DNA from: Paracoccaceae bacterium
GTDB lineage: Bacteria > Pseudomonadota > Alphaproteobacteria > Rhodobacterales > Rhodobacteraceae
DNA length: 9,025 nt
Direction of reading: 5' to 3'
Assembly (NCBI GenBank): GCA_003545125.1
Contig: DQCI01000237.1
Location: 10,707 to 19,731, forward strand
A program made the translations under genes and the position numbers. The notes beneath the pieces were generated by a model, which did no database searches, was not told the DNA's origin, and saw only the letters and a program-made list of their open reading frames with translations. Numbering within the stretch: the first letter of the stretch is position 1; every line of letters begins with the position of its first letter. Positions 1-6,225 of this stretch are shown here, one piece after another.

Positions 1-51
1 GAGCGCCCGCGCCCCGATCTCGATGCGATCACCACCTGGGTCTCGGCATGA
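1..51 (+). CDS. C-terminal end of an upstream gene, possibly a nitroreductase-family protein (partial)
   Basis: Frame 1 is open from the window edge and encodes ERPRPDLDAITTWVSA before a TGA at 49-51. The stop overlaps the next gene's start as ATGA (48-51), the usual sign of translational coupling, so this is very probably the true end of a coding gene. The P-x-P-D-x-x-x-x-x-T-x-W ending resembles the C-terminus of YdjA-like nitroreductases, which I recall lying beside EI24 genes in Rhodobacteraceae. With only 16 residues visible the family is a guess; the existence of the gene end is better supported than its identity. Confidence 0.5.
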   Translation, partial: ERPRPDLDAITTWVSA

Positions 52-731
52 TCGGCGATTTCCTCAAAGCGCTCGCGCAGCTCACCGACCGCCGCTTCCG
101 CCGGGTCCTGCTGCTCGGCGTCGGCCTCACCATCGCGCTGCTCGCAGCCCTCACGATCGTGCTGGCCTGGGTCGCCGGGCTCTTCATCCCCGAAACGGTG
201 ACCTTGCTGGGAATGGAAATCACCTGGCTCGACAGTGTGGCGAGTTGGGCCACCGTCGGCTTGATGATCGTGTTGTCGGTGGTGTTGATGGTGCCGGTCG
301 CCGCCGCCTTCACCGGCATCTTCCTCGACGACGTCGCCGAGGCTGTGGAGGAGAAGCACTACCCGGGCCTGGCGGAGGTCGGCCACATCCCGGTGCTCGA
401 CACGCTGAGGGATTCGCTCAGCCTGATCCTTGTGACCGTCGGCGTGAACCTGGTGGCATTCATCCTGTTGTTCTTTGTCGGACCGCTCGCGCCGGTGCTG
501 TTCTGGGCGGTAAACGGCTACCTTCTGGGGCGTGAATTCTTCCAGATGGCCGCAATGCGCCGCGAGGGACGCGAAGGGGCGACCCGGCTTCGCAAGCGCC
601 ACGCGGGCCAGGTCTGGCTTGCCGGAACGCTGATGGCGGTGCCGCTGTCGGTGCCGTTGGTCAACCTCCTGATCCCGGTCATTGGCGCCGCCAGCTTCAC
701 ACATATGTACCACCGCCTGGCGGCGCGTTGA
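48..731 (+). CDS. EI24 domain-containing (CysZ-like) integral membrane protein
   Basis: The 227-residue protein has about four hydrophobic segments (roughly residues 20-46, 66-90, 125-150 and 190-215), placing it in the inner membrane. The segment NGYLLGREFFQMAAMRR (156-172) and the late motif LIPVIGAASFTHMYHRL (208-224) are characteristic of the EI24 family, which includes the sulfate transporter CysZ. Length is normal for the alphaproteobacterial members. The start ATG lies inside the stop of the upstream gene (ATGA), implying cotranscription and coupled translation. A sulfate-transport role is only family-level inference: there are no cys genes nearby, and most alphaproteobacterial EI24 proteins have no proven substrate. 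Family assignment is firm, function is not. Confidence 0.85.
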   Translation: MIGDFLKALAQLTDRRFRRVLLLGVGLTIALLAALTIVLAWVAGLFIPETVTLLGMEITWLDSVASWATVGLMIVLSVVLMVPVAAAFTGIFLDDVAEAVEEKHYPGLAEVGHIPVLDTLRDSLSLILVTVGVNLVAFILLFFVGPLAPVLFWAVNGYLLGREFFQMAAMRREGREGATRLRKRHAGQVWLAGTLMAVPLSVPLVNLLIPVIGAASFTHMYHRLAAR

Positions 732-752
732 CGCGGGCTCTGTCCTTGGGCG

Positions 753-781
753 TTGAGGGCGGTGCGGCCCCCTGCTAGCCT
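753..781 (+). promoter_or_regulatory. Possible sigma-70-type promoter for the secreted protein gene
   Basis: TTGAGG (753-758) and TAGCCT (776-781) are separated by 17 bases in the 100-bp gap after the EI24 gene. The -35 box matches TTGACA at four positions and the -10 matches TATAAT at three, so this is modest. Transcription would start near 788, about 44 bases before the ATG. A similar TAG-type -10 (TAGACT) occurs before the glycosyltransferase gene at 7524, which slightly raises confidence. Confidence 0.3.
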
Positions 782-831
782 TGATGGGCAAACACCGTTT
801 TTCGCAGATTGGCCCCGGGGGAACCACATTC

Positions 832-1392
832 ATGAAACCGACCACGACCCGCACCGCGCGCATCGGCGCGGCGCTTGCCTGCGCTGTTGCCATCCCGGCT
901 GCGGTACACGCCGTCGACCTGCCCGAAGTGCCGACCGAGCCGCTCACCGTTACCTGCGCCGAGCTCGGCATCCCGGACCAGGCCTGCGATCCGCAGGTGG
1001 TTACCGAAGATCAGATCCGGGCCATGCTGGTCGCCGGGCCACTCACGGCTGCGGCAATGGCACCGCTGATGGAAGCACAAGTCTTCGGACGCCGCGGCGC
1101 GCTGCCGACCCCGCCAGAGGTGGAGCCGCCCGCAGAGGGTGAAATGCCGCCCGTGTTCGTACCGGTGTTCAATGTCGAGGCCTACGGCGAGATGATGGCC
1201 GCGGGCGTGAGCCGGACCGTGGTGGTCGAAGATCTCGGCGTCGAGGTGACCGTGCCGGTGATCGACTGCCGCTACGCGATCTGCCTGCCGGCCGGCATGA
1301 CCGGCGGCCCGGGATTCGTTGACTGGGAACAGGTCGAAATGCCCGAGATGCCGCCGATGCCTGAAATGCATGACGCCCCGGCTGCGGAGTAA
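832..1392 (+). CDS. Secreted protein of unknown function with four cysteines and a Met/Pro-rich C-terminus
   Basis: I do not recognise this 186-residue protein. The frame could be extended upstream to a TTG, but ATG at 832 is preferred: it has GGGGGA (817-822) nine bases before it and gives a clean Sec signal peptide, with basic residues at the N-terminus, a hydrophobic core (about 11-24) and an AVHA cleavage site after residue 27. The mature part is acidic, with Cys42, Cys52, Cys146 and Cys151, which could form two disulfides in the periplasm. A Pro/Glu-rich linker covers about 91-107. The C-terminus has Met170, Met173, Met176 and Met179 at exact three-residue spacing, followed by His180. 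Such MxxM spacing occurs in Cu(I)-binding regions of periplasmic copper proteins, but no copper genes are near, so metal binding is only a hypothesis. The gene appears monocistronic and faces the convergent DUF1467 unit. Confidence 0.8.
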   Translation: MKPTTTRTARIGAALACAVAIPAAVHAVDLPEVPTEPLTVTCAELGIPDQACDPQVVTEDQIRAMLVAGPLTAAAMAPLMEAQVFGRRGALPTPPEVEPPAEGEMPPVFVPVFNVEAYGEMMAAGVSRTVVVEDLGVEVTVPVIDCRYAICLPAGMTGGPGFVDWEQVEMPEMPPMPEMHDAPAAE

Positions 1393-1568
1393 GAGGGCCC
1401 CGCGCGGTCTCCGCCCGTTCCGGCGAGGGCCCTGGGTAACTGTCCGACGTCCGTGGACGCAGGGGGTCAGCCTTGCTTTGCAGGGCCATGAACGTCTGAA
1501 CGATCCAGACCGGGCCGCGGCACCGCGTGCCGAGGCTGGACGGCCCCGGGCCGGGTGGCGCTGCGCGA
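1393..1568. other. Convergent intergenic region with small inverted repeats
   Basis: This 176-bp gap lies between two converging genes. It contains three perfect but short inverted repeats: AGGGCCC (1394-1400) with GGGCCCT (1427-1433), GTCTG (1494-1498) with CAGAC (1506-1510), and CGGCAC (1518-1523) with GTGCCG (1527-1532, three-base loop). None is followed by a T-run in either direction, so they are not classical rho-independent terminators. They may still contribute to ending transcription from both sides. No supported ORF was seen here. Confidence 0.35.
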
Positions 1569-1850
1569 TCAGTTCGGGATCCGCTCGCCCAGCACGCCCC
1601 AGGTATCGAGATCCTCGATCGAGATCATCCCGGAAACGATGATCCAGACCACCGCGCCCCAGATCACCACCGTCACCGCCGTCACGATCAAGAGCGTGCG
1701 CCCGAGCCGGAAATCCGCCGGCGCCCCTTCATGGGTGCCCGGCACCACCTCGCCCGCTTCGCCTTGCGTGCGCAGGATGATCGGCAGGGTGACGAACATG
1801 GTCAGGAACCAGATCACCACGAACACGACGGCACCGGCGGTGATCGACAT
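1569..1850 (-). CDS. DUF1467 family small membrane protein
   Basis: The 93-residue protein has two predicted membrane spans (about 5-26 and 51-74). Between them is the conserved loop LRTQGEAGEVVPGT (26-39), followed by EGAPADFRLGR, which is diagnostic for DUF1467. Function is unknown for the family. Its ATG overlaps the epimerase stop by one base (TGATG at 1848-1852 on the minus strand), so it is probably translated by termination-reinitiation from the epimerase message. The coupling suggests shared expression rather than a proven shared pathway. Length and topology are typical, and I am confident of the family call. Confidence 0.88.
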   Translation of the reverse strand: MSITAGAVVFVVIWFLTMFVTLPIILRTQGEAGEVVPGTHEGAPADFRLGRTLLIVTAVTVVIWGAVVWIIVSGMISIEDLDTWGVLGERIPN

Positions 1851-2254
1851 CAGACCTGCTCCAGCTCGACCAGGGTGCCGGTGAAATCCTTCGGGTGCAG
1901 GAACAGCACCGGCTTGCCGTGCGCGCCGATCTTGGGCTCGCCGGTGCCGAGCACCCGGGCGCCCGCGGCCTGCAACTGGTCGCGCGCGGCGAGGATGTCG
2001 TCCACCTCGTAGCAGACGTGGTGGATGCCGCCCGACGGGTTCTTCTCGAGGAAACCGGTGATCGGCGAGTTTTCACCCAGCGGAAAAAGCAGTTCGATCT
2101 TGGTGTTCGGCAGGGTGATGAACACCACGGTGACGCCGTGGTCCGGCTCGTCCTGCGGCGCGCCGACATCGGCGCCCAGCGTATCGCGGTATTGCGCAGC
2201 CGCGGCCTCGAGGTCGGGCACCGCGATGGCCACATGGTTCAACCGTCCGATCAT
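1850..2254 (-). CDS. mce: Methylmalonyl-CoA epimerase (VOC superfamily)
   Basis: Interconverts the two C2 epimers of methylmalonyl-CoA in the cytosol, linking propionyl-CoA carboxylation (and the ethylmalonyl-CoA pathway where present) to methylmalonyl-CoA mutase. The 134-residue length is normal for the single-chain enzyme made of two vicinal-oxygen-chelate beta-alpha-beta-beta-beta units. Likely metal ligands are His7 in LNHVAIAVPDL, Glu54 in IELLFP, His79 in GGIHHVCYEVDD and Glu130 in GTLVELEQV. An in-frame ATG exists nine codons upstream. The start at 2254 is chosen because MIGRLNHVAIAV is the usual N-terminus and a GAGGGAG sequence lies about seven bases before it. It is the first gene of a unit with DUF1467, with a one-base TGATG overlap. 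No mutase or carboxylase gene lies in the window. Confidence 0.93.
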   Translation of the reverse strand: MIGRLNHVAIAVPDLEAAAAQYRDTLGADVGAPQDEPDHGVTVVFITLPNTKIELLFPLGENSPITGFLEKNPSGGIHHVCYEVDDILAARDQLQAAGARVLGTGEPKIGAHGKPVLFLHPKDFTGTLVELEQV

Positions 2255-2396
2255 GTCTCTCTCCCTCATCCCCGGGCGCACCCAAGCACCTGTGCCGCCC
2301 GGGTGTAGCCCGCCCGCTCAACGCGATGCAAGTATGGTGGCGTTAACTGGTTGTTAGTTACTTTCATGTTTGGCTTTGACGGAAAGGATCACAGCC
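2255..2396. promoter_or_regulatory. Divergent promoter region with a CtrA-box-like sequence
   Basis: This gap separates the divergent epimerase and response-regulator genes and should contain promoters for both. Near its right end the DNA becomes AT-rich. TTAA (2343-2346), seven bases, then TTAG (2354-2357) matches the alphaproteobacterial CtrA box TTAA-N7-TTAA at seven of eight positions. The 3' end of this element is 39 bases upstream of the regulator's ATG. The same stretch contains the inverted repeat TAACT/AGTTA (2344-2348 and 2355-2359). I could not identify convincing -35/-10 boxes on either strand. CtrA binding is inferred from the motif alone. Confidence 0.4.
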
Positions 2397-3089
2397 ATGG
2401 ATGACGACCTTCACCGTTTTCAGCAGCACCCCACCCCGGAGCGCCCGCTTAACGGGCTCAAGGTTCTGGTGGTGGAAGACAGCCGCTGCGCCGCCCAGGC
2501 CGTGCGTTTGCTCGCGCTGTACTCGGGAGCACGGCTGAGACGGGCCGACAGTATTGCCGCCGCGCACCGGCATCTGGCGGTTTACCGGCCGAGCATCGTG
2601 ATCGCCGACATGGGGCTGCCGGACGGCAATGGGGCCGATCTCATCGCGGAGCTGGCCACGGCCGAACCCCGCGTGCCGGTGTTGGTGGGCACCAGCGGCG
2701 ACCCCGGTGCAGAGGAGATGGCCATGGCTGCGGGTGCCGACGGCTTTCTCGCAAAACCGCTCGAAAGCCTTGCCGCGTTCCAGCAGGTGTTGATCGGGCT
2801 CCTGCCGGCCTCGGAGGTGCCGCGGGGGCCGCGGGCGCTGCCCAACCAGGTGGTCGCACCCGATGCCGGATCGCTTGCCGAGGATCTCGAACTCGCGGCG
2901 GACATCATGCAGCAGGGCGCGGCCCCCGGGCTCGCGTATGCGGCGCAATTTCTGGGTACGGTGGCACAGGCCGTGCATGACCCCGTGCTTGAAGCCGCCG
3001 CACGGCGCCTCGCCGGTGCCCCGGCGCAGGCGCCCCAGGTGGCGCGGCTGGTGGCCGACCGGCTCGCCGAAATGCGCGCCTCGGCCTGA
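2397..3089 (+). CDS. Orphan response regulator: receiver domain plus uncharacterised helical C-terminal region
   Basis: The 230-residue protein has a complete CheY-like receiver domain at about 20-137. The acidic pair is Glu27-Asp28 (VLVVEDS), the phosphoacceptor is Asp71 (VIADMGLPDGNG), the switch Thr/Ser is in LVGTSGD (Thr99/Ser100), and the conserved Lys is Lys120 (FLAKPLES). All catalytic residues are present, so phosphorylation is expected. Residues 138-230 are Ala-rich and likely helical. I see no helix-turn-helix, GGDEF, EAL or kinase domain there, so the output is unknown and may be protein-protein interaction. The frame opens earlier at a TTG (2370), but ATG 2397 is preferred because AGGA lies eight bases before it. 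No histidine kinase is adjacent, so the gene is an orphan. The CtrA-like box just upstream hints at membership in that regulon. Confidence 0.85.
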   Translation: MDDDLHRFQQHPTPERPLNGLKVLVVEDSRCAAQAVRLLALYSGARLRRADSIAAAHRHLAVYRPSIVIADMGLPDGNGADLIAELATAEPRVPVLVGTSGDPGAEEMAMAAGADGFLAKPLESLAAFQQVLIGLLPASEVPRGPRALPNQVVAPDAGSLAEDLELAADIMQQGAAPGLAYAAQFLGTVAQAVHDPVLEAAARRLAGAPAQAPQVARLVADRLAEMRASA

Positions 3090-3346
3090 CCGGTGTTGTC
3101 CCCCGGGGATCGGGAAAACCCGCCGCGTTGCCGGCGCGCAAGCTCGGCCCACACTGCGCAACTCGCCCGGTCCGGCGCTGTCGGCCCGGGCCCCGTTAAC
3201 ACCTGTTTCAACCCTGTGGAAACTGCCCCGGTAAATCCCCCAAACGGTCCCGGAGGTTCCGCAATCCCGCCCCATTTGAGCGCGAAAAACGATACCCAAG
3301 GCACCGCAGCAAACGGAGCTGATGCCGGGTTCGGGAGAGGACGAAA
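3090..3346 (+). other. Intergenic region before the pilin-like gene, with GTTAAC and an inverted repeat
   Basis: The 257 bases between the regulator and the small pilin-like gene hold no supported ORF; one 85-codon open frame here has no family-like features. The region contains GTTAAC (3195-3200), one of only two copies I found in the window. TTAA is followed after seven bases by TTCA, six of eight positions of the CtrA box. Just after it is the inverted repeat GTTTC (3205-3209) / GAAAC (3219-3223), a possible operator. There is no clear terminator after the regulator, so readthrough into the small gene is possible. Confidence 0.3.
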
Positions 3347-3535
3347 TTGAAGCGTTTTTTTACTCACCCGCCGGCGGGTGACACCGGCAGTTCCCTGGTC
3401 GATTGGACCGTTCTGCTGACAGGCGTATTGATGCTGGCTCTTTCGGTGGCCCCTGCGGTGACCGTGAAAGCCGAAAAGATCTCCGATGACACGTTGGACC
3501 GCGTGGCGACGGAGGAGGATTGGCTCCCCAGCTGA
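3347..3535 (+). CDS. Small single-span protein resembling a Flp-type pilin precursor
   Basis: The 62-residue protein starts at TTG (3347). A strong Shine-Dalgarno region precedes it (GGGAGAGGA, 3333-3341), and no other in-frame start gives the basic MKRFF N-terminus. Layout: a short basic/polar leader (1-14), one hydrophobic segment (about 17-40), then an acidic, charged tail ending DWLPS. The boundary G14-SSLVDW puts an acidic residue (Asp19) at +5 and an aromatic (Trp20) at +6 after Gly14. This parallels the Gly-x4-Glu-Tyr processing site of Flp/Tad pilins cleaved by TadV-type prepilin peptidase. Rhodobacteraceae have small proteins with a similar VDW-VL pattern. No tad/cpa genes are adjacent, so its role in pilus assembly is inferred. 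It could instead be a small inner-membrane protein. A strong terminator follows it, supporting real transcription. Confidence 0.7.
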   Translation: MKRFFTHPPAGDTGSSLVDWTVLLTGVLMLALSVAPAVTVKAEKISDDTLDRVATEEDWLPS

Positions 3536-3561
3536 TCCAGGTTCCCCGAGGACCGTTCTGA

Positions 3562-3596
3562 GCGGCGCGCCTGGCAGGGCGCGCCGCCTACCTTTT
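3562..3596 (+). terminator. Strong rho-independent terminator after the pilin-like gene
   Basis: A perfect 10-bp GC stem, GCGGCGCGCC (3562-3571) with GGCGCGCCGC (3578-3587), and a six-base loop are followed by CTACC and TTTT (3593-3596). It sits 26 bases after the small gene's stop. On the minus strand the hairpin is not followed by a T-run, so it acts mainly for the plus-strand unit. It may also give weak termination for the converging DUF1993 gene, which ends 36 bases away. Confidence 0.85.
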
Positions 3597-3631
3597 GTCG
3601 CCTGCTTCTCGTCGAAAGAAAATCCGGCCCG

Positions 3632-4084
3632 TTAGGCGTGGATCGCGTCGCAATCTGCCTTGCCCAGCACATGCCCCGCACCCTTGAGGCCCACATAGGC
3701 CGCGGTGAGATGGAAGATCATGTTCGGCAGCGCGAAGCGCAGCGGGTAGTCCTCGGCCGGTTGGGTCACATCGGCGAAACCGGCACGATGGGTGATCTCG
3801 CGCACCCCGATATCCGCTGTCTGCACAGCGTCGAGCGCGGCGGCCATCTCGGTCGCATAGCGGACAAGACGCGTACGATTGATCGGCACGGGCCAGTCCG
3901 GCGCGTCCCGCCCCGCCAGCGGCAAGACGGCGCGCCCGGCAAAGCCGATCGCGATCGCAAGCTGCTCGCCCACCGGCAGCGTGTCGGGCGCCTGGCAGAG
4001 CCCGAGATCCGCCTCGTCGGCGCGTTCGGCAAGCGCCCTGGCCCGGCGCAGGTAGTGCCGCACAGCGCCGAGCGCCGCGTCCAT
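3632..4084 (-). CDS. DUF1993 family protein
   Basis: This 150-residue soluble protein has no signal peptide. Its C-terminal signature LPNMIFHLTAAYVGLKGAG (119-137), followed by HVLGKAD, matches the DUF1993 hallmark in which a histidine (here His125) lies in a Phe-His-x-Thr-x-Ala-Tyr helix. As I recall, DUF1993 falls in the DinB/YfiT-like four-helix-bundle clan, some members of which bind metal; no function is established. The frame runs far upstream inside aspS, but ATG 4084 is correct: it is preceded by GGAGG five bases away and overlaps the aspS stop by one base (TGATG). The gene is therefore translationally coupled to aspS, and it is slightly shorter than typical members. A role linked to tRNA charging is not implied by the sequence. 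Confidence 0.82.
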   Translation of the reverse strand: MDAALGAVRHYLRRARALAERADEADLGLCQAPDTLPVGEQLAIAIGFAGRAVLPLAGRDAPDWPVPINRTRLVRYATEMAAALDAVQTADIGVREITHRAGFADVTQPAEDYPLRFALPNMIFHLTAAYVGLKGAGHVLGKADCDAIHA

Positions 4085-5958
4085 CAAGCCTCCGGCTCGA
4101 CAATCCGCACGTGCAGATCCCGCAGCTGCGCATTGTCGGGCGTCGACGGCGCGCCCATCATCAGGTCTTCCGCCCGCTGGGTCATCGGGAACAGCATGAC
4201 TTCGCGGATCGTCTCTTCCTCGGCCAGCAGCATCACGATCCGGTCGATCCCGGCAGCACACCCCCCGTGTGGCGGCGCGCCGAAGTGGAAGGCGTTGACC
4301 ATGCCGCCGAAGCGCCGGCGCACCTCGGCCTCATCGTAGCCGGCGATCTCGAACGCCTTGAACATGATGTCGAGCTTGTGGTTGCGGATCGCGCCCGAGA
4401 GGATCTCGGCACCGTTGCACGAAAGGTCGTACTGGTAGCCGAGCACGGCGAGTGGATCGCCCTCCAGCGCCGCCATGCCGCCTTGTGGCATCGAGAACGG
4501 GTTGTGCTCGAAGTCGATCTTGCCGGTCTCCTCGTCCTGCTCGAAGATCGGGAAATCGACGATCCAGGCAAACGCGAAGCGGGCGCGCCAGTTCTCGTCC
4601 TCCGGCGCTTTCGGCGTCTCGGCCCAGATCGTGTCGCGCGCGAGCCCCGCGACCCGCTGGAACGCCTTCGGCTTGCCGCCGAGGAAGAAGGCGGCGTCGC
4701 CGACGCCAAGGCCCAGCTGCTGGCGGATCGCTTCGGTGCGCTCGGGGCCGATGTTCTTGGCCAGCGGGCCGGCGGCTTCCATCCCGCCCTCGACCTCGCC
4801 CGATTTCAGCTTGGCTTGGGCCTCCTTCACCGGGATGCCGAGCTCCTGTGCCACGGCATCGGCGGTCTTGTCGCGCCAGAAGATATACCCCATCCCCGGC
4901 AGCCCTTCTTTCTGGGCAAACGCATTCATCCGGTCGCAGAACTTGCGGCTGCCGCCTTTCGGTGCCGGGATCGCGCGCACCGAGGTGCCGTCCTGTTCCA
5001 GCAATTTCGCGAAGATCGCGAAGCCCGAGCCGCGGAAGTGCTCCGAGACGTCCTGCATCTTGATCGGGTTGCGCAGATCGGGCTTGTCGGTGCCGTACCA
5101 CAGCGCCGCGTCGCGGTAGGAGATCTGCGGCCAGTCGGCGTATTTGTCGACACTGCGGTCGCCCGCGAACTCGGCCATTGCCCCTTCGATCACCGGGCCC
5201 ACGGTATCGAAGATCTCCTGCTGCTCGACGAAGCTCATTTCCACGTCGAGCTGGTAGAAATCGGTCGGGCTGCGGTCGGAACGCGGGTCTTCGTCGCGAA
5301 AGCACGGCGCGATCTGGAAATACTTGTCGAAGCCAGACACCATCAACAGCTGCTTGAACTGCTGCGGCGCCTGCGGCAGCGCGTAGAACTTGCCCGGATG
5401 CAAGCGAGACGGCACCAGGAAGTCGCGCGCCCCCTCGGGCGACGAGGCGGTGATGATCGGCGTCTGGTATTCGCGGAAATCCTGCGCCCACATCCGCTTG
5501 CGCATGCTCGCCACCACGTCGGACCGCAGTTTCATGTTCCCCTGCATCTTCTCGCGGCGCAGGTCGAGATAGCGGTACTTGAGCCGGGTTTCCTCCGGGT
5601 ATTCCTGGTCGCCGAACACCTGCAGCGGCAGCTCGTCGGCCGCGCCCAGCACTTCCATGTCCTGAATGAACACCTCGACCGCACCGGTCGGCAGCTTCGG
5701 GTTCACCAGGCCATCATCCCTCGCGAGGACCTTGCCGTCGATCCGGATCACCCATTCCGCGCGCAGCTTGTCGACCTCGGCGAACACCGGGCTGTCGGGA
5801 TCGGCGAGCACCTGGGTCACGCCGTAATGGTCGCGCAAATCTATGAACAGCACGCCGCCGTGGTCGCGGACCCGGTGGACCCAGCCCGAAAGGCGGACGA
5901 TGTCGCCGACGTTGTCTTTGCGCAGATCGGCGCAGGTGTGGCTGCGGTAAAGGTGCAT
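4084..5958 (-). CDS. aspS: Aspartyl-tRNA synthetase, bacterial type (probably non-discriminating)
   Basis: Charges tRNA-Asp with aspartate in the cytosol. The 624-residue protein has an N-terminal OB-fold anticodon-binding domain (about 1-110), a class II catalytic core, the bacterial GAD insertion (about 290-430) and motif 3. Visible signatures: motif 2 [21 protein letters not shown] (220-240), AFAWIVDFP (462-470), [12 protein letters not shown] (483-494) and [14 protein letters not shown] (565-578). The start [12 protein letters not shown] is typical and has GAGG eight bases before it; the longer open frame upstream is not coding. His33 and Gly83 match the residues reported to relax tRNA specificity in Pseudomonas-type AspRS, so it may also aspartylate tRNA-Asn for GatCAB. 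The protein is about 30 residues longer than most bacterial homologues, apparently because of an insertion near 363-391. It is followed by a coupled DUF1993 gene. Confidence 0.97.
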   Translation of the reverse strand: MHLYRSHTCADLRKDNVGDIVRLSGWVHRVRDHGGVLFIDLRDHYGVTQVLADPDSPVFAEVDKLRAEWVIRIDGKVLARDDGLVNPKLPTGAVEVFIQDMEVLGAADELPLQVFGDQEYPEETRLKYRYLDLRREKMQGNMKLRSDVVASMRKRMWAQDFREYQTPIITASSPEGARDFLVPSRLHPGKFYALPQAPQQFKQLLMVSGFDKYFQIAPCFRDEDPRSDRSPTDFYQLDVEMSFVEQQEIFDTVGPVIEGAMAEFAGDRSVDKYADWPQISYRDAALWYGTDKPDLRNPIKMQDVSEHFRGSGFAIFAKLLEQDGTSVRAIPAPKGGSRKFCDRMNAFAQKEGLPGMGYIFWRDKTADAVAQELGIPVKEAQAKLKSGEVEGGMEAAGPLAKNIGPERTEAIRQQLGLGVGDAAFFLGGKPKAFQRVAGLARDTIWAETPKAPEDENWRARFAFAWIVDFPIFEQDEETGKIDFEHNPFSMPQGGMAALEGDPLAVLGYQYDLSCNGAEILSGAIRNHKLDIMFKAFEIAGYDEAEVRRRFGGMVNAFHFGAPPHGGCAAGIDRIVMLLAEEETIREVMLFPMTQRAEDLMMGAPSTPDNAQLRDLHVRIVEPEA

Positions 5959-5986
5959 GGGGCTGGCCTCGTTTTGCGTTCGCGCC

Positions 5987-6015
5987 GATACAGCGCGCGA
6001 AAGGGCGGAAGTCAA
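5987..6015 (-). promoter_or_regulatory. Probable sigma-70-type promoter of aspS
   Basis: On the minus strand TTGACT (6015-6010) is followed by a 17-base spacer and TGTATC (5992-5987). The -35 box matches five of six consensus positions; the -10 matches three, which is acceptable for alphaproteobacteria, where the -35 TTG is the stronger element. Transcription would begin near 5980, giving a leader of about 22 bases that contains the GAGG ribosome binding site. I see no T-box or other leader structure. Confidence 0.5.
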
Positions 6016-6067
6016 GCCCACGCCTTGGGCACAATCCGCCGTTCCGGGGGGCGCGCGGCAAAATTCC

Positions 6068-6097
6068 TTTACAGAACGGTCCGATCCTGCAAACAAT
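6068..6097 (+). promoter_or_regulatory. Possible promoter of the methyltransferase gene and its leader
   Basis: TTTACA (6068-6073) and AACAAT (6092-6097) are 18 bases apart, matching five and four of six consensus positions. Transcription would start near 6104, leaving a leader of about 120 bases. That leader contains a GC hairpin, GCCCCG (6190-6195) with CGGGGC (6201-6206), just before the ribosome binding site. I looked for a Rhodobacter RpoE-type promoter (TGATCC-type -35) because CFA-like genes can be stress controlled, but found no full match. Confidence 0.3.
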
Positions 6098-6225
6098 ACC
6101 CGCCGTGGCCAGACATCGTGCGCTCACAGGCGCATGTGTCGTCATTGAGGGCAGGCGGCAGGATCCCGCGAGCAGCAACCAGACCGCCGGCCCCGAGGCG
6201 CGGGGCGGGAAGAAAGGGGGTTCGC

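Noticed and set aside
1394..1433. AGGGCCC/GGGCCCT inverted repeat as a terminator for the secreted protein gene
   Set aside because: The loop is 26 bases and no T-run follows, so it does not qualify as a rho-independent terminator.
2364..3299. 311-codon minus-strand open frame over the response regulator
   Set aside because: The receiver domain on the plus strand is certain and the minus frame has no recognisable domain.
3093..3350. 85-codon open frame between the regulator and the pilin-like gene
   Set aside because: It has no ribosome binding site of note, a disordered Pro/Gly/Arg composition and no family resemblance, and its end overlaps the better supported TTG-started gene.
4111..6225. 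Very long plus-strand open frame running through aspS antisense and continuing in frame into the methyltransferase
   Set aside because: Its translation over aspS is rich in Arg, His, Leu and Ala with no family features, as expected of the antisense of a GC-rich gene. aspS is unambiguous on the other strand, and the methyltransferase has its own ribosome binding site and start at 6226.
5959..6225. Riboswitch or T-box in the aspS/methyltransferase divergent region
   Set aside because: The predicted aspS leader is only about 22 bases, and no T-box or SAM-riboswitch core elements could be recognised on either strand.
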